A stretch of DNA of 64,000 bases from Nocardia flavorosea (GTDB taxonomy: Bacteria; Actinomycetota; Actinomycetes; Mycobacteriales; Mycobacteriaceae): NCBI RefSeq assembly GCF_015477805.1, contig NZ_JADLQL010000002.1, positions 558,001 through 622,000 on the forward strand, given 5' to 3'. Under the pieces are notes generated by a model. It ran no database searches and was not told the origin of the DNA. It saw only the letters and a program-made list of their open reading frames with translations. Positions 1 to 10,172 of this stretch are shown piece by piece (position 1 is the first letter of the stretch; each line of letters opens with the position of its first letter). The position numbers and the translations under genes are program-made.

Positions 1-426
1 CAGCAACGCGCACCCGGCACGCACACAGCCTTCGGCGATACCGGATACCAGTTCGGCGACACGTTCCGGCACCACCTTGCCGACAGCGATGTAATCCTGC
101 AGGAACAGCGGTTCGGCGCCGCACACCACCAGATCGTCGACGACCATCGCCACCAGGTCCAGGCCCACGGTGTCGTGCTTGTCCACCGCCTGCGCCACCG
201 CGATCTTGGTGCCGACGCCGTCGGTGGAGGACGCGAGCAGCGGCTCCCGGTAGTTCTTCTTCAGAGCGAACAGCCCGGCGAAACCACCGAGCCCGCCCTG
301 CACCTCGGGGCGGGTGGCCTTACGCGCCAGCGGCGCGAACAACTCGACGGCCCGATCACCGGCCTCGATATCCACGCCTGCGTCGGCATAGGAGGCACCG
401 GCACCGGTAGCGTTCTGCTCAGTCAT
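1..426 (-). CDS. purM: Phosphoribosylformylglycinamidine cyclo-ligase (PurM), N-terminal part
   Basis: AIR synthetase of purine biosynthesis: ATP-dependent ring closure of FGAM to AIR in the cytoplasm. Only the first 142 codons are inside the window; the 3' end runs off the left edge. The start is ATG and the protein begins [10 protein letters not shown]. Typical PurM N-terminal motifs follow: [16 protein letters not shown], then GGFAGLFAL, the nucleotide-binding stretch STDGVGTK and [17 protein letters not shown]. It lies 108 bp downstream of purF on the same strand, the purF-purM order known from mycobacteria. The family assignment is secure; the missing C-terminus cannot be judged. Confidence 0.96.
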   Translation of the reverse strand, partial: MTEQNATGAGASYADAGVDIEAGDRAVELFAPLARKATRPEVQGGLGGFAGLFALKKNYREPLLASSTDGVGTKIAVAQAVDKHDTVGLDLVAMVVDDLVVCGAEPLFLQDYIAVGKVVPERVAELVSGIAEGCVRAGCALL

Positions 427-534
427 TGTCGGGGGAAGCTCCAAACCGAATCCGCGGATAATTGCCTGGTCTGAGTCTATGGCGCGGCTCCGGCGCGCGG
501 GGTGCTACCCCTATGTTTCCTGAGGCGCAGCACT

Positions 535-2130
535 CTACGGGCGGCTGAGTGCGCTGGCGTTGGCGTTCTCGGTGAGCAGGTTCGGGGAACGGCTGCCGAA
601 TTCGAGGAGGTTCTTGCCGATGGATGCCTCGGTGGGCAACGGGATCGGGTAGTGGCCGTCGAAACACGCGGCACACAGCCGGGAACTGGGCTGTTCGGTG
701 GCCGCGATCATACCGTCGAGCGATATGTAGCCGAGGGTATCGGCGCCGATGGACCGGCGTACGCCTTCGACCATTTCGCGCAGCGCCGCCGGGTCGGCGG
801 GCATCCCGGCGGGAACGTCCGGGTCGGTACCGGCGTTGTTGGCGATCAGTTCGGCGCGGGAAGCGAAATCGATACCGTAGAAACACGGCCACTTCACCGG
901 AGGCGAAGCGATCCGGACGTGGATTTCCAGGGCCCCCGCCTCGCGCAGCATCCGGATCAGGGCACGCTGAGTGTTACCGCGGACGATGGAATCGTCGACC
1001 ACGATCAGCCGCTTACCGCGGATGACCTCACGCAGAGGATTGAGTTTCAGCCGGATTCCGAGCTGCCGGATGGTCTGGCTGGGCTGGATGAAAGTGCGGC
1101 CCACGTAGGCGTTCTTCATCAGGCCCTGCCCGTAGGGCACACCGGAGCCCTGGGCGTAGCCCACCGCGGCGGGGGTACCGGATTCCGGTACCGGGATCAC
1201 CAGATCGGCATCGGCGGGGTGCTCGTCGGCCAGGCGGCGGCCGATCTCGACCCGGGTCGCGTGGACCGAGCGGCCGGCGATGGTGCTGTCCGGGCGGGCC
1301 AGATACACGTACTCGAATACGCAACCCTTGGGTTCGGGGTTGGCGAAACGCAGCGACCGCACACCGTCGGCGTCGATGGCGAGCAGTTCGCCCGGTTCGA
1401 TCTCGCGGACGAAGGAGGCGCCCACGATATCGAGGGCGGCGGTTTCGCTGGCGACCACCCAGCCACGATCCAGCCGGCCGAGCACCAGTGGGCGCACGCC
1501 GTGCGGGTCGCGGGCCGCGTACAGCGTGTGCTCGTCCATAAAAGTCAGGCAGAAGGCGCCCTGCACGGTGGGCAGCAGCGCCATGGCCGCCTGTTCGATA
1601 CTCGAATCGGCGGCGGCATGGGCCAGCAGGGCTGTCATCACATCGGAATCGGAGGTGGCCGATACCGCACCCGGGCGGCCGGGGCCACCGACCAGACCGA
1701 GGTCACGCGCCCGGTCGGCCAGTTCGGCGGTGTTGACGAGATTGCCGTTGTGGCCGAGTGCGAGCCCGGAGCCGACGGCGGTGGTCCGGAAGATCGGCTG
1801 CGCGTTCTCCCAGGTGGTGGCACCGGTGGTCGAGTACCGGCAGTGCCCGATGGCCACATGGCCGGGCATGGCGGCGAGCGTCTGCTCGTCGAAGACCTGG
1901 CTCACCAGGCCGAGATCTTTGAAAACCAGCACCTGCGAGCCGTCGGAGACCGCGATACCCGCCGCCTCCTGACCGCGGTGCTGCAATGCATATAGGCCGT
2001 AATAGGTGAGTTTGGCCACGTCTTCCCCCGGAGCCCAGACTCCGAAGACTCCGCATTCCTCACGAGGCGGGTTCTCCGTCTCCTCGGTTGCGGTGGGATT
2101 GCTGAGGGCCGATCGGTCGGCGAGGGTCAC
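535..2130 (-). CDS. purF: Amidophosphoribosyltransferase (PurF)
   Basis: First committed step of purine synthesis: glutamine plus PRPP gives phosphoribosylamine. 531 residues, GTG start with a GGAG-like site upstream. Residues 1-25 look like a propeptide. Cys26 in REECGVFGVW would become the N-terminal nucleophile of the class II glutamine amidotransferase domain after cleavage, as in Bacillus-type PurF. The C-terminal phosphoribosyltransferase domain shows the PRPP loop LIVVDDSIVRGNT. The late cysteine pair LCAACFDGHYPI fits the 4Fe-4S class. Purine feedback control is a family property and not visible here. purM follows downstream. Confidence 0.97.
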   Translation of the reverse strand: MTLADRSALSNPTATEETENPPREECGVFGVWAPGEDVAKLTYYGLYALQHRGQEAAGIAVSDGSQVLVFKDLGLVSQVFDEQTLAAMPGHVAIGHCRYSTTGATTWENAQPIFRTTAVGSGLALGHNGNLVNTAELADRARDLGLVGGPGRPGAVSATSDSDVMTALLAHAAADSSIEQAAMALLPTVQGAFCLTFMDEHTLYAARDPHGVRPLVLGRLDRGWVVASETAALDIVGASFVREIEPGELLAIDADGVRSLRFANPEPKGCVFEYVYLARPDSTIAGRSVHATRVEIGRRLADEHPADADLVIPVPESGTPAAVGYAQGSGVPYGQGLMKNAYVGRTFIQPSQTIRQLGIRLKLNPLREVIRGKRLIVVDDSIVRGNTQRALIRMLREAGALEIHVRIASPPVKWPCFYGIDFASRAELIANNAGTDPDVPAGMPADPAALREMVEGVRRSIGADTLGYISLDGMIAATEQPSSRLCAACFDGHYPIPLPTEASIGKNLLEFGSRSPNLLTENANASALSRP

Positions 2131-2489
2131 CGTGCGCTCCCTGGTCGGGCGGGTGTGGGGGCAACCGACATTCTACGGGTGCACGGCCCGGGAGCGGCAG
2201 CGGATCAGCACCTCGGCAGCAAGCGCGGCCGGACCGGTCGAATCGCGATCGCAGCAACCCGGCACACGTGCCGGCAACCACCGGCCGGCAAACCGACCCA
2301 CCCAGTTAACCCGCCTTTCACCTGCGCATAAGCCGGCATACGGCCGCCTGATCCGGTGGGACGGACTCGCCGGATCAGCCCACCGGCGGCAGTTGCCAGA
2401 GCCGGCGTCCATAAGCCTCGTGGAAGGTCCGGCGCAACGTGGGCGATATCACCCGTCACAGCACTCCCGGCGCAACCCGGGGCCGCGGG
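2131..2489. other. Intergenic stretch without a supported gene
   Basis: 359 bases between the purF start and the stop of the WapI-like gene. Open frames exist here on both strands, but none has a recognisable family, a good ribosome binding site or a plausible partner. It presumably holds the purF promoter; no operator could be recognised. Confidence 0.5.
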
Positions 2490-2984
2490 TCAGCGGACGC
2501 GTCCGAGCAGACGGCCACCGGGCGGCAGATAACTGCCCACTTCGGCATCGAGCGCCGCGGCCGCTGTCATGAGCTCCCCCGCGCCGAGCCGCGCCGGCAC
2601 CACGGTGGGCTCGCCTGCGGTCACCCGCCGGTTCCAGGGCGGCGAGAATTCGAGGTCCAGCCCGATCCGCAACTCCACCGCGCCGGCCACGGACGTCGCG
2701 GTGAAGCTCAGGTTCGGTTCGGTGAACCCGAGCCGCGCGGGCTCCGGTAGCGGGTCCCCGCCGGGTTCGGCCGCGGCGGCGATACGCCGTAGCCATTCGG
2801 CCAGCTCGACCGCATCGTCGAGGGTCAATGCCTGCCAGCGGAAGGTCCACGCCCCTTCGGCGCAGTGCGCGGTACCGGCGATTATCAACCAGCTGTACCT
2901 GATTCGCGGATCGATATGGTCCGGAAACTGATATCCGGCAACAGAGAGCTCCACACCGTATCCGTCGCTGTCGATCAACCTCAC
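2490..2984 (-). CDS. WapI-family immunity-like protein
   Basis: 164-residue soluble protein. The opening pattern (MRLIDSDGYGVELSVAGYQF, then YSWLIIAGTAHCAEGAWTF and LTLDDAVELAEWL) matches the WapI-type immunity family: an N-terminal beta-rich half with the sequence SWLIIxG, followed by a short helix that selects an EWL motif. WapI in Bacillus protects against the WapA contact-dependent toxin, but most actinobacterial members are solitary and their role is unknown. No toxin gene is adjacent. A second minus-strand frame covers the same bases (2449-3033) but has arginine-rich shadow composition. Family call is from memory of sequence pattern; function is inference. Confidence 0.62.
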   Translation of the reverse strand: MRLIDSDGYGVELSVAGYQFPDHIDPRIRYSWLIIAGTAHCAEGAWTFRWQALTLDDAVELAEWLRRIAAAAEPGGDPLPEPARLGFTEPNLSFTATSVAGAVELRIGLDLEFSPPWNRRVTAGEPTVVPARLGAGELMTAAAALDAEVGSYLPPGGRLLGRVR

Positions 2985-3118
2985 CGGCGAAGTGTGTCAC
3001 TTTTGCGACGTCCACGCCCACTGCAAGCAGCACCCGGACGCCCGGCGATCGCCGTATCGACCGGCGTCCGAACCGGGATCGCCGGCAGCATCACCAAGAC
3101 CAGGAAACCCCTCGGAGT

Positions 3119-3204
3119 TCCGGCCCGACCGAGGCAACCGGCAGTAGGGCCGAGTCCGCAGAGATCCCCGAAACTCCGGCCCGACCTACACAACCGGCAG
3201 CAGG
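3119..3204. repeat. Imperfect 30-bp direct repeat in an intergenic region
   Basis: Two copies, 3119-3148 and 3175-3204, match at 26 of 30 positions around TCCGGCCCGACC and CAACCGGCAG; a shorter third echo (CACAACCGGCGG) starts near 3216. The repeats lie between the WapI-like gene and the CPBP gene, in 254 bases with no gene. Function unknown; it could be a local slippage duplication. Confidence 0.6.
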
Positions 3205-3238
3205 CATCGCCTCCACACAACCGGCGGTGGTGCCCAGC

Positions 3239-3880
3239 TCAGCGGTTGGGACCCGCGGGCTCACCGTGCGCGGCCGAGGCCGAGCGCGTGAGCAGCGCCC
3301 CGCCCGCATTGACCGACCAATGCAGCAGAGCGGGCGCGGTAGCGCTGCCCGTCCACCGCCTCAGCGTGCCGAACACGAGCCCGGCGGCGCCGGTGAAAAC
3401 TACCGTGCCGAGCACGCTGTCACCCGCGACCCGGGCGGAACGGATATGCCACAGGCCGAAGGCCGCACTACCGAGAGCGGTGCCGGCGCGCACACCGAAT
3501 TGCTTGTCCAGCAGCGGGTCCAGGGTGGCCCGGAAAATCAGTTCCTCGGTGTAGACGGTGCCCAGCGGGATATGCAAAGCGACCCACTCCAGTGTGCTCA
3601 CATCCGCCGCGCGATCCCCCGCCCCGGACAGCGAACGACGCACCGCCGGTATCGCGGACGCCACCGTGTACCCGGCCACGACCAGCGCCACGCAGCCCAT
3701 TCCCGCGGCTGTTCCGCGAGCGGAGAACCAGTTCGGCCGGCCGCGGAACGCCAGCGCGTAGCCGGTCGCCGCGAGGGCGCCGGCGGCGGTGCGACCGCGC
3801 CGGTCCAGCGCGAGCCGGGGCAGCAGCCAGTTGTTCCACAGCAGCGGCGCGGCCAGCGCGGCGACAATCCGGGTTCTCAT
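3239..3880 (-). CDS. CPBP-family intramembrane glutamic-type protease
   Basis: 213-residue multi-spanning membrane protein of the CPBP (Abi/Rce1-like) family. The family motifs are present: EELIFR (EExxxR) near residue 120 and FGLWHIR (FxxxH) near residue 150; a C-terminal segment ending in HWSVNAGG supplies a further conserved His/Asn region. Bacterial members act in bacteriocin self-protection or membrane protein processing, but the substrate here is unknown. ATG start; its first bases overlap the stop of the upstream gene in an ATGA, so the two are translationally coupled. Confidence 0.85.
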   Translation of the reverse strand: MRTRIVAALAAPLLWNNWLLPRLALDRRGRTAAGALAATGYALAFRGRPNWFSARGTAAGMGCVALVVAGYTVASAIPAVRRSLSGAGDRAADVSTLEWVALHIPLGTVYTEELIFRATLDPLLDKQFGVRAGTALGSAAFGLWHIRSARVAGDSVLGTVVFTGAAGLVFGTLRRWTGSATAPALLHWSVNAGGALLTRSASAAHGEPAGPNR

Positions 3881-5616
3881 TTCACCTCGCGTTCATAGGC
3901 CTCGTACGCCTCGATCTCGAGCCGGACCCGTTCGGCCAGTTCGGGGCTCCAGCCCGGCGGCCGGGTGACCGCCGCCCAGGCGTCCATGACCAGGCTCCCG
4001 TATCGGTGCCCGTGCCCGTCCCGGACACCTTGCGCATTCGTGAGATCCGCGGTGACCTGCCAGAACGTGACCAACGGCGCCCAGCGCATCCGCGGGGAGA
4101 CATCCGCGCCGCGTGGTTCGGACAGCCAGTCCGGCCGGCTCAGGATCAGATCCGGCGACCACCAGACGATCGGGTCGGACGCGTGCTGCAGGTAGGCGAT
4201 GCGTGGGGCGCGCCATTCGGGGCCGGGGCGGCTCAGATCCGCGGCATCGGCTGCGAACCGGATCACCAGTCCGTCGGCGTACACGGGCAGCGTCTCCGGC
4301 GAGCCCGGGTCGCGGCGGCTGACGAATTGCTCCCACAGCCGGTTGGAGTTGGGCGGGCCCACCCAGAGCGCGCCATCGACTTTCGCGCGCAGATCGGCGA
4401 GGCCGTCGAACGCGGCCTCCGACCCTTGCGAACCGAGGCTCTCTCCGTACACCAGCAGTTTCGGCCGGTCGTCGGGCGCGCGGGTGCGGGTCCGTTCGTA
4501 CACCGCGTCGAACAGTTCCCGGCCGGCGGCGGCGGCCTTGCCGCGGTCGGCCAGGAAGGACAGGGCGCTGGGCAGATACGAGTACTGGGTGGCCACGATG
4601 GCGGTATCGCCGCCGTACATGTACTCGATCGCATTGGCCGCCATGGAATTGACCCAGCCGGTGCCGGTGGTGGTGACCACGACCAGCGCCTCGCGATCGA
4701 AGGCGCCGGTTCGTTCCAGTTCCGCAACGGCGAGTTCGGCCTGGGTCTGCTCGGTGTCGGCGACCGATTCGAGTCCGATATAGGCCCGGATCGGTTCCCG
4801 GGCCGGGCGGCCGGTGACCCAGGAGATCCGTTCCGCGCTCGGACCGTGCGATACGAACCAGCGGCCCTCGAAACCCAAGGTGTCCCATGCCGCCAGCGAA
4901 TCCGGGCTGCCGGACCGTTCCGGTAGCCGCGGCTGGATCGCGTACTCGGAGGTGGTGTCGTTGCGGACGCTGAAGGCCGAATTGGCGACGGCGAAGAAAG
5001 CGCGGGTTGCCACACCGTTGAACAGGGTCACGACCAGCAGAACCAGCACCAGGGCGCCGGCCGATGGCGCCAGTTCCCGCGGGATCCGCACCCAGCGGTT
5101 CAACTGCCGGGCGAGAAACAGGATGAGTTCGCGCACGGTGCGGTATCCGGCGACGACGAGAATTCCGATGGTCAGGCTCAATCCGCCGGTCCGCAGGTAT
5201 GCCGGGGTGGTGGTGCCCTCCATTCCCATCAAGGCGGCGATTTCCCGCTGCCAGTGCGCGGACTGGACGAGCATGTAGGCGGCGCCCAGCGCGGCGCTGA
5301 GTATCACCGCGGTTTTCAGCGCGTACCGAGTCCAGCGGGGCGGTGCGGGAATCCGGGTGAGGCGAGGCCGGATCCACAATCGGAACAGCCATTCCAGCAC
5401 ACAGCCCACGCCGTAGCCGATGGCCGCGTTGATCCCGCTGATGAGGCCCTGGAACATCCAGTCGCGCGGCAGCAGTGAGGGAGTTACCGAAACCGCGAAG
5501 AACAGCGTCGCGACCACCAGACCCACATAGTTCAGGTCGATGATCCGCTCGGCCCGCTCGACCACCGCGATACAGCGCGACCGCAATCGGGTCACTGTGT
5601 CCGCGGTCTCCAGCAC
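3877..5616 (-). CDS. Membrane alpha/beta-hydrolase family protein (DUF2319 type)
   Basis: 579 residues, GTG start. The N-terminal third has several membrane segments (around residues 30-50, 60-75, 100-120, 150-170, 190-210). The C-terminal half is an alpha/beta-hydrolase domain with the nucleophile elbow VYGESLGSQGSEAAF (GxSxG). This architecture belongs to actinobacterial membrane hydrolases annotated as DUF2319/alpha-beta hydrolase; no member's substrate is firmly known to me. It is coupled by an ATGA overlap to the CPBP protease, which suggests co-expression and perhaps a shared membrane task. Confidence 0.85.
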   Translation of the reverse strand: MLETADTVTRLRSRCIAVVERAERIIDLNYVGLVVATLFFAVSVTPSLLPRDWMFQGLISGINAAIGYGVGCVLEWLFRLWIRPRLTRIPAPPRWTRYALKTAVILSAALGAAYMLVQSAHWQREIAALMGMEGTTTPAYLRTGGLSLTIGILVVAGYRTVRELILFLARQLNRWVRIPRELAPSAGALVLVLLVVTLFNGVATRAFFAVANSAFSVRNDTTSEYAIQPRLPERSGSPDSLAAWDTLGFEGRWFVSHGPSAERISWVTGRPAREPIRAYIGLESVADTEQTQAELAVAELERTGAFDREALVVVTTTGTGWVNSMAANAIEYMYGGDTAIVATQYSYLPSALSFLADRGKAAAAGRELFDAVYERTRTRAPDDRPKLLVYGESLGSQGSEAAFDGLADLRAKVDGALWVGPPNSNRLWEQFVSRRDPGSPETLPVYADGLVIRFAADAADLSRPGPEWRAPRIAYLQHASDPIVWWSPDLILSRPDWLSEPRGADVSPRMRWAPLVTFWQVTADLTNAQGVRDGHGHRYGSLVMDAWAAVTRPPGWSPELAERVRLEIEAYEAYEREVK

Positions 5617-5692
5617 CTATCCAGTATGGCGGGCCGAACCCGCACCGGCGGGTGGCTCGGGTCACTCCCGGCGTGGCAGGCCCGCCCCGGAA

Positions 5693-7984
5693 TCAGGCGT
5701 GACCGCCGAAAAGAGCCGGCAGGGTGCCCTCGTGCGCGGCGCGCAGTTCGGTCATCGGCACCGAGAACTGGCCCTGGACCTCGATCGAATCCGACCCCTG
5801 GTCCACCACGCCGATCCGTACCCACGGCAGTTCGCGGGCCGTGCACATCCGGGTGAACCGGGTTTCCTCCGAGCGCGGCACCGCGACCAGCACCCGCCCC
5901 GCCGATTCGGAGAACAGCATGACGAACGGGTCGGCGTCCTCCGGCAGCAGGATGCGGCAGCCGGTTTCGCCGGCCAGCGCGGCCTCGACCACGGCCTGGG
6001 CCAGACCGCCCTCGGACAGATCGTGGGCGGCGCTGATCATGCCGTCGCGGGAGCCGGCGGTGAGCACCTCCGCCAGCAGTTTCTCCCGGGCGAGGTCCAC
6101 CTGCGGCGGCAGCCCGCCCAGATGACCGTGCGCGACCTGCGCCCAGACCGAACCGCCGAACTCGTCGCGGGTATCGCCGAGCAGGATGAGGGTCTCCCCC
6201 GGCTCCAGGCCGAGACCGGTCGGAATACGCCGGTGCACATCGTCGATCACGCCGAGCACGCCCACCACGGGGGTCGGCAGGATAGCGTTCTCGCCGGTCT
6301 GGTTGTAGAAGCTGACATTGCCGCCGGTGACCGGGATGCCGAGTTCGACACAGCCGTCGGCGAGACCGCGGACGGCCTGCTGGAACTGCCACATCACGCC
6401 CGGATCCTCCGGCGACCCGAAGTTCAGGCAGTTGGTGACGGCCTTCGGGGTGGCGCCGGTGGTGGCGACATTGCGGTACGCCTCGGCCAGCGCGAGCCGC
6501 GCGCCGGTGTAGGGATCGAGTTTGGTGTAGTGGCCGTTGGCGTCGGTGGCCAGCGCGATACCGCGCCCGGTTTCCTCGTCCACCCGGATCACGCCGGCGT
6601 CGGCGTGCTCGGCGAGGACGGTGTTACCGCGGACGTAGCGGTCGTACTGTTCGGTGATCCAGCTACGGCTGCACAGCTGCGGACTGGACACCATCTTCAG
6701 CAGGGTCTCGCGCAGTTCCTCGGCGGTTTTCGGCCGGGGCAGAGTGTCCGGGGTGTCGGCGTTGAGGGCGTCCTGGGCGCCGGGGCGCTCGACGGGACGC
6801 TCGTACACCGGCCCCTGATGCGCCACGGTGCGCGGCGGAACATCCAGCACGGTTTCCCCGTGCCAGGTGATTTCCAGCCGTTCGCCGTCGGTGACCTCAC
6901 CGATCACGGTGGCGAGCACATCCCATTTGGCGCAGACCGCCATGAACGCGTCGACGTTCTCCGGCGTGACGACCGCGCACATCCGTTCCTGCGATTCACT
7001 GGACAGGATTTCGGCCGGGGTCATATCGGCGGCGCGCAGCGGCACCCGGTCGAGCTCGATCCGCATTCCGCCGTCACCGGCCGCGGCCAGCTCGGAGGTC
7101 GCGCAGGCCAGTCCGGCACCGCCGAGGTCCTGGATTCCCACGACCAGGCCGGCGTGGTACAGCTCGAGACAGCATTCGATGAGGACCTTCTCGGTGAACG
7201 GGTCACCCACCTGCACACTCGGCAGCTTCTTGCGACCGGTGCCGGATTCGTCGCCGGAGAAGGTATCCGAGGCGAGCACCGAGACGCCGCCGATCCCGTC
7301 GAGACCCGTCCGCGCACCGAACAGGATGATCTTGTTACCGGCACCCGACGCGAACGCCAGATGCAGATCCTCCACCCGCATCACGCCCGCGCACAGCGCG
7401 TTCACCAGTGGGTTGCCCTGGTAAGAGGCGTCGAACACGGTCTCCCCGCCGATATTCGGCAGCCCCAGCGAATTGCCGTACCCGCCGATACCGCGCACCA
7501 CACCGTCGACCACCCGGCGGGTATCCGCGGCATCCGCGGCACCGAACCGCAGCTGATCCATGACCGCGATCGGCCGCGCACCCATCGCCATGATGTCGCG
7601 GACGATCCCGCCGACTCCCGTGGCTGCGCCCTGATACGGCTCGACATAAGACGGGTGGTTGTGGCTTTCCACCTTGAACGTGACCGCCCACCCGTCACCG
7701 ATATCGACCACACCCGCGTTCTCGCCGATACCCGCGAGCATCGAGGCACGCATCTCGTCGGTGGTGGTCTCCCCGAAATAGCGCAGATGCACCTTCGAGG
7801 ACTTGTAGGAGCAGTGCTCACTCCACATCACCGAGTACATGGCCAGTTCGGCATCGGTGGGCCGGCGACCCAGGATGTCCCGGATCCGGGCGTATTCGTC
7901 GTCCTTGAGGCCGAGCTCGGCGTACGGCTGCGGCGTATCCGGGTTTGCGGCGGCGGTGGCGACCGTATCGACCTGCGCAGTCAC
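5693..7984 (-). CDS. purL: Phosphoribosylformylglycinamidine synthase II (PurL, small form)
   Basis: Large catalytic subunit of FGAM synthase, working with PurQ (glutaminase) and PurS (bridge): FGAR plus Gln plus ATP to FGAM. 763 residues from a GTG at 7984 ([15 protein letters not shown]), the usual size of the actinobacterial short form. A longer frame reaches 8059, but its extra 25 residues are Arg-rich and unlike the family. Visible motifs: [22 protein letters not shown] segment ([10 protein letters not shown]), [36 protein letters not shown]. It is read alone here; purQ and purS are 2.3 kb upstream on the same strand. Confidence 0.97.
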   Translation of the reverse strand: MTAQVDTVATAAANPDTPQPYAELGLKDDEYARIRDILGRRPTDAELAMYSVMWSEHCSYKSSKVHLRYFGETTTDEMRASMLAGIGENAGVVDIGDGWAVTFKVESHNHPSYVEPYQGAATGVGGIVRDIMAMGARPIAVMDQLRFGAADAADTRRVVDGVVRGIGGYGNSLGLPNIGGETVFDASYQGNPLVNALCAGVMRVEDLHLAFASGAGNKIILFGARTGLDGIGGVSVLASDTFSGDESGTGRKKLPSVQVGDPFTEKVLIECCLELYHAGLVVGIQDLGGAGLACATSELAAAGDGGMRIELDRVPLRAADMTPAEILSSESQERMCAVVTPENVDAFMAVCAKWDVLATVIGEVTDGERLEITWHGETVLDVPPRTVAHQGPVYERPVERPGAQDALNADTPDTLPRPKTAEELRETLLKMVSSPQLCSRSWITEQYDRYVRGNTVLAEHADAGVIRVDEETGRGIALATDANGHYTKLDPYTGARLALAEAYRNVATTGATPKAVTNCLNFGSPEDPGVMWQFQQAVRGLADGCVELGIPVTGGNVSFYNQTGENAILPTPVVGVLGVIDDVHRRIPTGLGLEPGETLILLGDTRDEFGGSVWAQVAHGHLGGLPPQVDLAREKLLAEVLTAGSRDGMISAAHDLSEGGLAQAVVEAALAGETGCRILLPEDADPFVMLFSESAGRVLVAVPRSEETRFTRMCTARELPWVRIGVVDQGSDSIEVQGQFSVPMTELRAAHEGTLPALFGGHA

Positions 7985-8217
7985 GGGATTACCAGGATCC
8001 TTTCGTAGGTGGGCGCGCCGGCGCGCGCGGGCTCCGGTCCGGGTCGCGTATCCGGGCATCCCACGACCGACTGTTCGCGTCGATGCCGTGGGATATCGGG
8101 AACACGAGTGGGCCGGAACACAGGGCCTCGACGGCGGGGCCCCGACAGGTTTGATCCAGCACGAATCTTACGTTCACCTGCGGCGCGCACGTTCCCGACC
8201 CCATCGCCGGCCGCCGG

Positions 8218-9498
8218 TCAGTCGCCGGGCGTGAGGAAAGCGGCCAGTGCCGCGGCATACGCGGTGATATCGGCGGCGCCCATCATTTCCCGCGCCGAAT
8301 GCATCGCCAGCTGCGGTGCGCCGATATCCACGGTCGGCATACCGGTGCGGGCGGCTGTCATCGGGCCGATCGTGGAACCGCACGGCAGATCGGCCCGATG
8401 CACATAGCGCTGCATGGGGACACCCGCCTGCGCGCAGGCCAGCGCGAACGCGCCTGCGCCGACCGCATCGGTCGCATAGCGCAGATTCTGGTTGACCTTG
8501 AGCACCGGTCCGCCGTTGACGGCGATCCCGTGCGAGGGTTCGTGCCGCTCCGGATAGTTCGGGTGGGTGGCGTGGGCCATATCACCGGACGCGCAAACCG
8601 AACCTGCCATCGCGGCCAGGAAATCGGCACGGCCGCCGCCCCGCGCCAGCACGATCCGCTCCAGCACCGTGGGCAGCAACTCGGACTGGGCCCCGCGATC
8701 GGATTGACTGCCGACCTCTTCATGATCGAACGCCGCGAATACCGGAACAGCCGCGCCCGGATGCTCCACCGCCGTCCGGAACGCCTGCAGGCCGGCGTAG
8801 CAGGTGCCCTGGTTGTCCAGCCGCGGCGCGCTGATCAGATCCTGCCCGGCGCCGATCACCCGGCTCGGCGCCAGATCGTGGGTCATCAGTTCCCATCCGA
8901 GCACCGCCGCCGGATCCACGCCCGCAGCCGCGGCCACGAAGTCCAGGAAGGAGGCAGGTTCACTGCCCACGCCCCAGATCGCGTTCACATGACGCTGCGG
9001 ATCGAGCGTGACCCCGCGCCGGTCCTCGGAGAGATGGATGGCCAGCTGCGGAACTCGCAGGATCGGCTCGTCGATCCGCACCAGCCGCTCGGCCAGCCCA
9101 TTGCCCGCCCGGACACTGAGCCGCCCGGAAATCCCGAGCTCCCGGTCCAGCCACGAGTTCAGCCAAGCACCGCCGTACGGCTCCAACCGCACGAGCTGCC
9201 ACCCGGCCACGCTCAGATCGGGATGTTGTTTGACCCGTAGGTTGGGGCTGTCGGTATGCGCGCCCACCACGCGGAACGGCCCCGCTTGCGCCGGATCCGC
9301 CCAGGCGACCAGCGATCCGCCCCGCACGATGTAATAGCGTCCCCCCGCCTCGGGCCACGGTTGCGTTTCGTCGAGCCGGACGAACCCGTCGGCGTCCAGT
9401 TGCTCCGCGATGGTCCGGCAAACGTGGAACGGGGACGGCGAAGCGTCGATGAAGGCACACAACCCGGCGGGCGAAGCCGCGGTAGCAGAACTCGGCAT
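8218..9498 (-). CDS. pepC: M18 family aminopeptidase (aspartyl aminopeptidase type)
   Basis: Cytoplasmic zinc aminopeptidase of 426 residues, ATG start. Family landmarks: ASPSPFHVC near residue 20; [12 protein letters not shown] near residue 80 (first metal-binding His and Asp); [27 protein letters not shown] (catalytic and metal-binding Glu pair); [17 protein letters not shown]-terminal MHSAREMMG (last metal-binding His). Mycobacterial pepC (Rv0800) sits close to purL in the same way, which supports orthology. It likely removes acidic residues during peptide turnover. No signal peptide. Confidence 0.94.
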   Translation of the reverse strand: MPSSATAASPAGLCAFIDASPSPFHVCRTIAEQLDADGFVRLDETQPWPEAGGRYYIVRGGSLVAWADPAQAGPFRVVGAHTDSPNLRVKQHPDLSVAGWQLVRLEPYGGAWLNSWLDRELGISGRLSVRAGNGLAERLVRIDEPILRVPQLAIHLSEDRRGVTLDPQRHVNAIWGVGSEPASFLDFVAAAAGVDPAAVLGWELMTHDLAPSRVIGAGQDLISAPRLDNQGTCYAGLQAFRTAVEHPGAAVPVFAAFDHEEVGSQSDRGAQSELLPTVLERIVLARGGGRADFLAAMAGSVCASGDMAHATHPNYPERHEPSHGIAVNGGPVLKVNQNLRYATDAVGAGAFALACAQAGVPMQRYVHRADLPCGSTIGPMTAARTGMPTVDIGAPQLAMHSAREMMGAADITAYAAALAAFLTPGD

Positions 9499-9543
9499 GG
9501 GAAAGACCTTAGGCGCGAGAAACGACTTCCGGTCGGAGGACCG

Positions 9544-9918
9544 TCAGACCACCACCAACCGCACAGCCGGATCGATCGCGGTCAGATCGTCCGGGTCGGA
9601 GGTGACGATACGGTCGGCGCGCAGGGCTCGGGCGACCACGATAACGTGAGCATCCACCACATCGGCGGTACCGGTCGCGGCGAGTATCGCGCCGACAGCG
9701 ACAGCAGCGGTCTCGTCGAGCGTGATGGTGGTCACCGTATCCGTTTTCAGCAAACGCCGAATCGGATGCTGCCGGGGATCATTGCGCCATGCCTGCGCCA
9801 GCACCGTTGCCGGAACAGCGATCCGGGTTTTCCGGCGCGCGGCTTCCCCGAGTAGTCCGACAGCGCGTGGCTTGCCCTTCTCGAGGCCGATCAATGCGCC
9901 CGTATCGAGCACGATCAC
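9544..9918 (-). CDS. PIN-domain toxin, VapC-like
   Basis: 124-residue PIN-domain protein starting with GTG at 9918, giving VIVLDTGALIGLEKGK: the first acidic residue of the PIN active site is in VLDTGAL. Later acidic positions lie in TADVVDAHVIVVARAL and VTSDPDDL. VapC toxins are magnesium-dependent ribonucleases, often acting on tRNA or rRNA. The GTG overlaps the antitoxin stop as GTGA, so toxin translation depends on the antitoxin. The frame extends upstream to 10050, but that part is an Arg-rich shadow of the antitoxin. Substrate is unknown. Confidence 0.86.
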   Translation of the reverse strand: MIVLDTGALIGLEKGKPRAVGLLGEAARRKTRIAVPATVLAQAWRNDPRQHPIRRLLKTDTVTTITLDETAAVAVGAILAATGTADVVDAHVIVVARALRADRIVTSDPDDLTAIDPAVRLVVV

Positions 9919-10172
9919 GCCGCGCCGCCGAGGGCGTCGGTGTGCTCGGCGGCGATTTCGTCGAACACGCCGGCGGCCCACTCGCGATCGGCGTCGGTTA
10001 CTCCGGCCTCGGCCGCGAGTTCGGTGAGGATTTCGGTGGCGGCGCCCCAATCAGGTTCGCGGCGGGCGAGATCAGCGAACCATGCGGATACCGAGGACGC
10101 CGTACCGGATGCGACGGCACGGGCCGCCTTATCGGCGATCTCGTCCGGGATGCTGATCGTGATCTTCTTCAT
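9915..10172 (-). CDS. Antitoxin of the PIN-domain toxin (VapB-like, ribbon-helix-helix)
   Basis: 85 residues, ATG start. The N-terminus MKKITISIPDEIADKAARAV is a typical ribbon-helix-helix strand followed by helix (SSVSAWFADLARRE). The C-terminal half (ILTELAAEAGVTDADREWA, then VFDEIAAE) is acidic and would wrap the toxin. It is the first gene of a two-gene unit overlapping the PIN toxin by GTGA. Such antitoxins usually repress their own promoter; no operator was identified in the 152 bases upstream. Confidence 0.85.
   Translation of the reverse strand: MKKITISIPDEIADKAARAVASGTASSVSAWFADLARREPDWGAATEILTELAAEAGVTDADREWAAGVFDEIAAEHTDALGGAA

Noticed and set aside
502..1995. Long plus-strand frame antisense to purF
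   Set aside because: Shadow of purF; no motif and no ribosome binding site.
2449..3033. Alternative 194-codon minus-strand frame over the WapI-like gene
   Set aside because: Arg- and Ala-rich; the overlapping 164-codon frame has a family match.
5540..8008. Open frame of over 800 codons antisense to purL
   Set aside because: It is the mirror of a confident purL gene; high GC removes stops from the antisense frame. His/Gly/Arg/Gln-rich composition and no family.
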